This document shows positions 41,601-47,600 of a DNA stretch of 54,144 bases, piece after piece. The notes below the pieces were generated by a model. It was not told the origin of the DNA and ran no database searches. It saw only the letters and a list, made by a program, of their open reading frames with translations. This DNA is from a bacterium. Its GTDB lineage: Bacteria; Acidobacteriota; Thermoanaerobaculia; Multivoradales; J023. How positions within the stretch are numbered: position 1 is the stretch's first letter; every line of letters starts with the position of its first letter. The stretch covers positions 1 to 54,144 of the forward strand of contig JAAELT010000012.1 in assembly GCA_024226315.1 (NCBI GenBank). The letters are read 5' to 3'. A program made the position numbers and the translations under genes.

Positions 41601-44600
41601 CGGCGCGCGCTTGGTGCTGGCGCGTCCCGACGGACATCGCGACGCCGCCTACCTGACTGATCTGTTCGCGCGCCAGGGAATCACCACCGCGCATTTCGTG
41701 CCGTCGCTGCTCCAGGTCATCGTCGAGCAGCCGGACCTCGCCCGCTGCGACGCGCTTCGGCGGGTGATCGCCAGCGGCGAGGCGTTGCCCCAGCCGTTAC
41801 AGGAGCGCTTCTTTCGCCGCTCGCGGGCTGCTCTGCACAACCTCTACGGACCGACCGAAGCGGCGGTCGACGTCACCGCCTGGGCCTGTCGGCGGGACGA
41901 CCCGGCGCCGGTGGTGCCGATCGGCCGGCCGGTCGCGGGCACCCGCATCCACCTACTCGACCGCCGGCTTCAGCCGACGGCGATCGGCGGGCCGGGGGAG
42001 CTGCACATCGCCGGCGTGCAGCTGGCCCGAGGCTACCTGGGCCGACCGGAGCTGACCGCCGAAAGTTTCATCCCCGACCCCTTCGGAGGCCCGGGGGAGC
42101 GGTTGTACAGGACCGGCGACCTGGCACGCCGGCTGCCGGACGGCGCCGTCGACTATCTGCGCCGGATCGATCAGCAAGTCAAGGTCCGTGGCTTTCGCAT
42201 CGAGCTGGGGGAGATCGAGGCGGTGCTGGAAGCTCATCCCGGCGTGCGCGAGGCGGTGGTGATTCCCACCGCGACCGCCGCGCCGGCCGGCCAAAGTCCG
42301 GCCTTGGACGATTCGCTGGTCGCCTACCTGGTGGCCCGGGGGAAAAACGAAGGGGGGATCGACGGCGTGAGCGCCGAATTGCGCGACCGGGCGAGGCGAA
42401 GCCTGCCGGAGTTCATGGTGCCGACTTTCCTCGTCTGGCTCGACGCCCTGCCGCTCACCCCCAGCGGCAAAGTCGATCGCGCAGCGCTGCGATCGCGGCC
42501 GAAGCCCGAGCCTCGACGCGGAGATCCGGGCGCCTCCCCGGTGGCCGCCCGCAATCCGACCGAGGAGATCCTTGCCGGCATCTGGAGCCGGGTCCTAGGT
42601 CTCGAGAAGATCGGCGTCGACGACAACTTCTTCGAGCTCGGAGGTCACTCGCTGTTGGCCACCCGGGTCGCCTCGCGGCTCCGCCGGGTGTTCGGGGTCG
42701 AGCTGCCCCTGCGCGCCCTGTTCGAGCAGCCCACCGTGGCCCGGCTGGCCGAGCACCTCGAAGCGGCGCGGAGAGCCGCGGCGGCTCTCGGGAACACGCA
42801 AGGCGTGCCATGGCGCCTGCCGCGGGGCGAGGATACGCCTCTGTCGTTCGCCCAGGAGCGGCTCTGGTTCCTCCATCGGCTCGAGCCGGCGAGCTCGGCG
42901 TACAACATGGCGGAGGCCTGGCGCCTCTCCGGAGACCTGGACGCGGGCGCCCTCGAAGCCTCGCTGCGCGAGATCGTCCGGCGCCACGAGAGCTTACGCA
43001 CCACCTACCCCAGCCGCGACGGACGGCCATACCCGGCGACCGCGCCGGCACGCTCATTGCGTCTTCTCCAGGTCGATCTCGCGGGCCTTCCGGAAGCCTT
43101 CGAAGAAGCGCTGTGCGTCGCCCGCCGCGCGGCCGAGAGGCCTTTCGACCTGACGCGGGGTCCGCTGCTGCGCCCGATCGTCCTGCGGTTCGATGCCCGC
43201 GAGCACGTCCTGTTCCTCGGCGTCCATCACATCGCCTCGGACGGCTGGTCCCAGGGGGTGCTCTCGAAGGAGCTCACCGCCCTCTACGCGGCGTTCTCGC
43301 GCCGCCGGCCCTCGCCGCTGCCCGAGCTTCCGGTCCGGTACGCCGACTTCGCCTCCTGGCAGCGCCGATGGCTCGCGGGCGAGGTGCTCGAAACGCAGCT
43401 CGCCTACTGGCGACGGCAGCTCGCCGGCCTGCCGCAGTTGCGCCTGCCCACCGACCGCCCGCGGCCGCCGCTGCAGACCTACCGGGCCGCCTCCCGATCC
43501 CTGGCGCTCGCTCCGGATCTCTCGTCGTCTCTCGAGGAGCTGAGCCTGGACGCCGGGACGTCGCTGTACATGACGCTGCTCGCCGCCTACATGGTCCTGC
43601 TGCACCGCGTCACGGGCCAGACCGACGTGGTCGTCGGCTCGCCGATCGCCAACCGCAACCGGCAAGAGATCGAAGGTCTGATCGGCTTCTTCGTCAACAT
43701 GCTGGTGATGCGCGGCGACCTGTCCCGCGACCCCGGCGGAGGCGAGCTCGACTTCGCGGCGCTCCTGGAGCGGATCCGCGAGGTGGCGCTCGATGCCTAT
43801 GCCCATCAGGACCTGCCCTTCGAGAAGCTGGTCGAGGAGCTCGATCCGGAGCGAGACATGAGTCAGAACCCACTCTTCCAGGTCACCCTGGCGCTGCAGA
43901 ATGTCCCCGATCGGGGGTTGGAGCTGCCGGGGCTCGAGGTTAGCCCGTTGGCGCTCGAAACCGAGGACGTGCGTTTTGACCTGGAACTCTACCTGTGGCC
44001 CGGGGAGTGTCTGGAGCTGGCGCTGGTCTACAACGTGGATCTCTTCGACCGCGCGACCATCGCCCGCCTGGCAGCTCACTTCGAGAACCTGCTGGCGGCG
44101 ATCGCCACGGATCCCCGGCGGCCGCTCTCTACCGTGCCCGTTCTGACCCGCGGTGAGCGGCACCAGTTGCAGGTCGAATGGAGCGGCGACCGTCACGAGG
44201 TCGGGGGCGAGCTGGCCCACGAATTAATCGAGCGCTGGGTCGAGCGAATTCCCGAGGCGCCGGCGGTAGTCTCCGAAGCGCCCGCCAGTCCGCGGGATTT
44301 CGGCTCACCGCACCATCGGATTGGGCACCACCGGTTGTCGTATCGGGATCTCGATACCCGAGCGAATCAACTCGCCCGCCACCTGTTGGCGTTGGGGGTC
44401 GGCGGCTCGCGAAGGGTGGGGATCTACCTGGAGCGCTCGACCGAGGCGGTGATCGCGGTTCTCGGCGTGCTCAAGGCCGGGGCTGCCTACGTACCGATGG
44501 ACGCCGCTTACGGCCGGCAGCGGCTGCGTTTCCAACTGCGCGATTCCGGAGCCGAAATCCTCGTGACCCGGCGACGCTTGCTCGAAGATCTGCCCGTCCA

Positions 44601-47600
44601 CCTTCGTCCCGAGTCGGCGCGGCTCGTCTGCCTGGACGGCGACTGGCGAGAGATCTCGCGCCGTCGGCGTGACAAGCCCGATGTCGAACGCGGATCCGCG
44701 TCGACGCTGGCGTACATCGCCTACACCTCGGGGTCGACGGGTACACCGAAGGGCGTGATGGTCACCCACCGCGGTCTGGTGAACGCCTGGGGAAGTTGGC
44801 ATCGTTGCTATGCCTTGAGCCCCCGCGATCGCCACCTGCAGATGGCCAGTCTGTCATTCGATGTCTTCTCGGGTGACCTGATGCGCGCCCTTGGCTCGGG
44901 CGGCGCGTTGGTGCTGTGTCCGCGCGAGGTGCTGCTGGCGTCCGCCGAGCTCTATGATCTGATGGTTCGTCAGAGTGTGACTTGTGCCGAATTCGTGCCG
45001 GTGGTGGCAACTGCCCTGGCACGGTACCTGGAACGCTCGGGCGCCGGCCCGAATACGCGCCCACTCCGCTTCATGCGGCTGCTGGTGGTCGGCTCGGACC
45101 TGTGGACCCTCGGCGAGCTGCGGTCGCTGGCGGCGCTCGCGGGGCCGTCGACCCGGGTGATCAACTCCTACGGCCTCACCGAGGCCTCGATCGATTCGTC
45201 GTTCTTCGAGCTCGACTCCGAGGAGAGCACGACCCGCGCTCTAGCCGGAGATCGGTCGGTGCCGGTGGGCCGTGCGTTTGCCAATACTCGGGCGATCGTG
45301 CTCGGCCAGGGCCTCGAGCCGGTCGGCGTAGGAGTTCCCGGGGAGCTCCATCTCGCCGGGGTTGGATTGGCCCGCGGGTATCGCGGTCGACCGGGCCTGA
45401 CGGCCGAGAAATGGATCCCGGATCCGTTCGTGGGGGCAGGGCGGCGCCTCTACAAGACCGGTGACCTGGCTCGGTGCCTGCCGGACGGCAACCTCGAGCT
45501 GCTGGGGCGGGTCGACCAGCAGGTCAAGATCCGGGGCTTCCGGATCGAGCCGGGGGAGATCGAAGCAGTCCTGGCCGAGCACGCGGCAGTCGAGTCGGCA
45601 GCGGTTGTGGCGGCGCTGGCCGGCTCCGAGACGGACGTTGCCGATGGTGCTGGGCCCGCGGTCGACGATGGTGCTGGGCCCTCTGACGGGCTTGATCGCC
45701 TGGTGGCCTTCGTCGTACGCGGGATGGACTCCGACGTCGACCTCGAGCGTGCCTGGCAGACCGAGCGGGTCGCGCAGTGGCGGGAGGTCTACGAGACCTA
45801 CCGCGACGACGGCGCGACCCGGGACGGCGAATTCGATATCGAGGGTTGGAACAGCAGCTATACCGAACGACCGATCCCCCCGGCCGAGATGCGCGAGTGG
45901 GTCGATCGCACCGTGGATCGCATCCTGTCACTGGCTCCGAGCGAGGGCCCCTTCAGCGTACTCGAGATCGGCTGCGGCACCGGGCTGTTGGCGTTCCGCG
46001 TCGCGCCACGATGCGAAAGGTACCGGGGGACCGATTTCTCCACCGTCGTGCTCGAATCGCTCCGGCATGCCCTCCAGGATCGGGGGCTGCCTCAGGTTCA
46101 GGTGCTCCATGCCGAGGCCGACGAGAGTGTCGGCGACCCGGGCGACTTCGACACTGTAGTGCTCAACTCGGTGGCCCAGTACTTCCCCAGCATGAGCTAT
46201 CTGATCGAGGTGCTGGACCGGGCGGTGGCCGCCGTGCGTCCGGGAGGCTCGGTCTTCCTCGGCGATCTTCGCAGCCTGCCGTTGCACGAGGCGTACTGCG
46301 TTTCGGTAGAGCTTCATCGAGCCGATGACGACAGCAGTCTCGGCGAGGTGGCGCAGCGCTCGCGGCGCCGGCTCCTGGGCGAGGAGGAGTTGTTGCTCGA
46401 CCCGGACTTCTTCCTCGCCCTGAAGCGGCGGTTGCCGAGAATCCGCGCCGTTCAGGTCCTGCCCAAGCTCGGCCGTCATCACAACGAGCTCACTCGCTTT
46501 CGGTACGACGTCATTTTGCGGCTAGACAGTGCGGCAGGAGTGTCGGAAGCGGAGACGCGGGACGGCGGCCCGCCGGTAGCGCTCTCGGGAGCAACCTGGT
46601 TGGACTGGCGCCAAGCCATCCTGGACTTCGAGGAGGTGCTCGACTACCTCGAGCGCCGCCGTCCCGACGCCCTGATCGTCACCAGCATTCCGAATCCTCG
46701 GCTTGCTCTCGAGCAGGCTCTTCTCGAGCTGCTGCGTGAGGCGAATTCGTCGGTGACCGTGGGAGAGGCGAGGCAAACGCTCGCGGGGCGGCCGGTGGAG
46801 GGTGTTGAACCGGACGACCTGGAGGGATTGGGGAAGGAGCTCGGGTACTCCCTGGAGCTGAGTTGGGCGAACAGCGGCTCAGACGGCCGATTCGACGCGC
46901 TGTTCCGACGATACCCCGGCAAGGGGAGTGCGGCTCTGAATCCACCCCTCGGCTCCCTTGCTCTGCTGCGCGACGAAGTCAGCGCCGCGCGACCGTGGAG
47001 CGCATATGGGAACGACCCTTTGAGCGATCGGGCGACGCGCCACCTGATCCCGCTGCTGAGGGGCGCCGTGCGCGAACGCTTGCCGGGTTACATGATGCCG
47101 TCGGCCTTCGTGCTGCTCGATTCCTTGCCGCTCTTGCCGAGCGGCAAGGTCGACCGTGGTGCGCTGCGCGCGGTGGCTGCAAATCCAGAAAGGGTGCGAT
47201 CCGTGCTGGAGAGCGGCTCCGCGGAGCCGCTGACGCCGTTGGAGCACGCCGTCGCCGAGATCTTCGGCGACTTGCTGGCAACCGAAAGGGTGACCGCGCA
47301 GGACAGCTTCTTCGACCTCGGCGGGCACTCGCTGCTTGCGGTCAGGTTGGTGGCCCGTCTGGAGCAGAGATTCGACCTCACCCTGCCTCTGGCGGTCTTG
47401 TTTCGAGATGCCACGGTCGCCGGTCTGGCGCGGGTGATCGCCGAGCGGCAGCCAGTGGAGCCGTCCTCCTGTCTGGTCGAGATCCGAGCAGCGTCTGCCG
47501 ACGTCCGGCCCTTCTTCTGGGTCCATCCGGTCGGCGGCCACGTGCTGTGCTACGCCGAGCTGTGCCGCCATCTCGGTAGTGGTCGTTCCTGGTACGGGCT

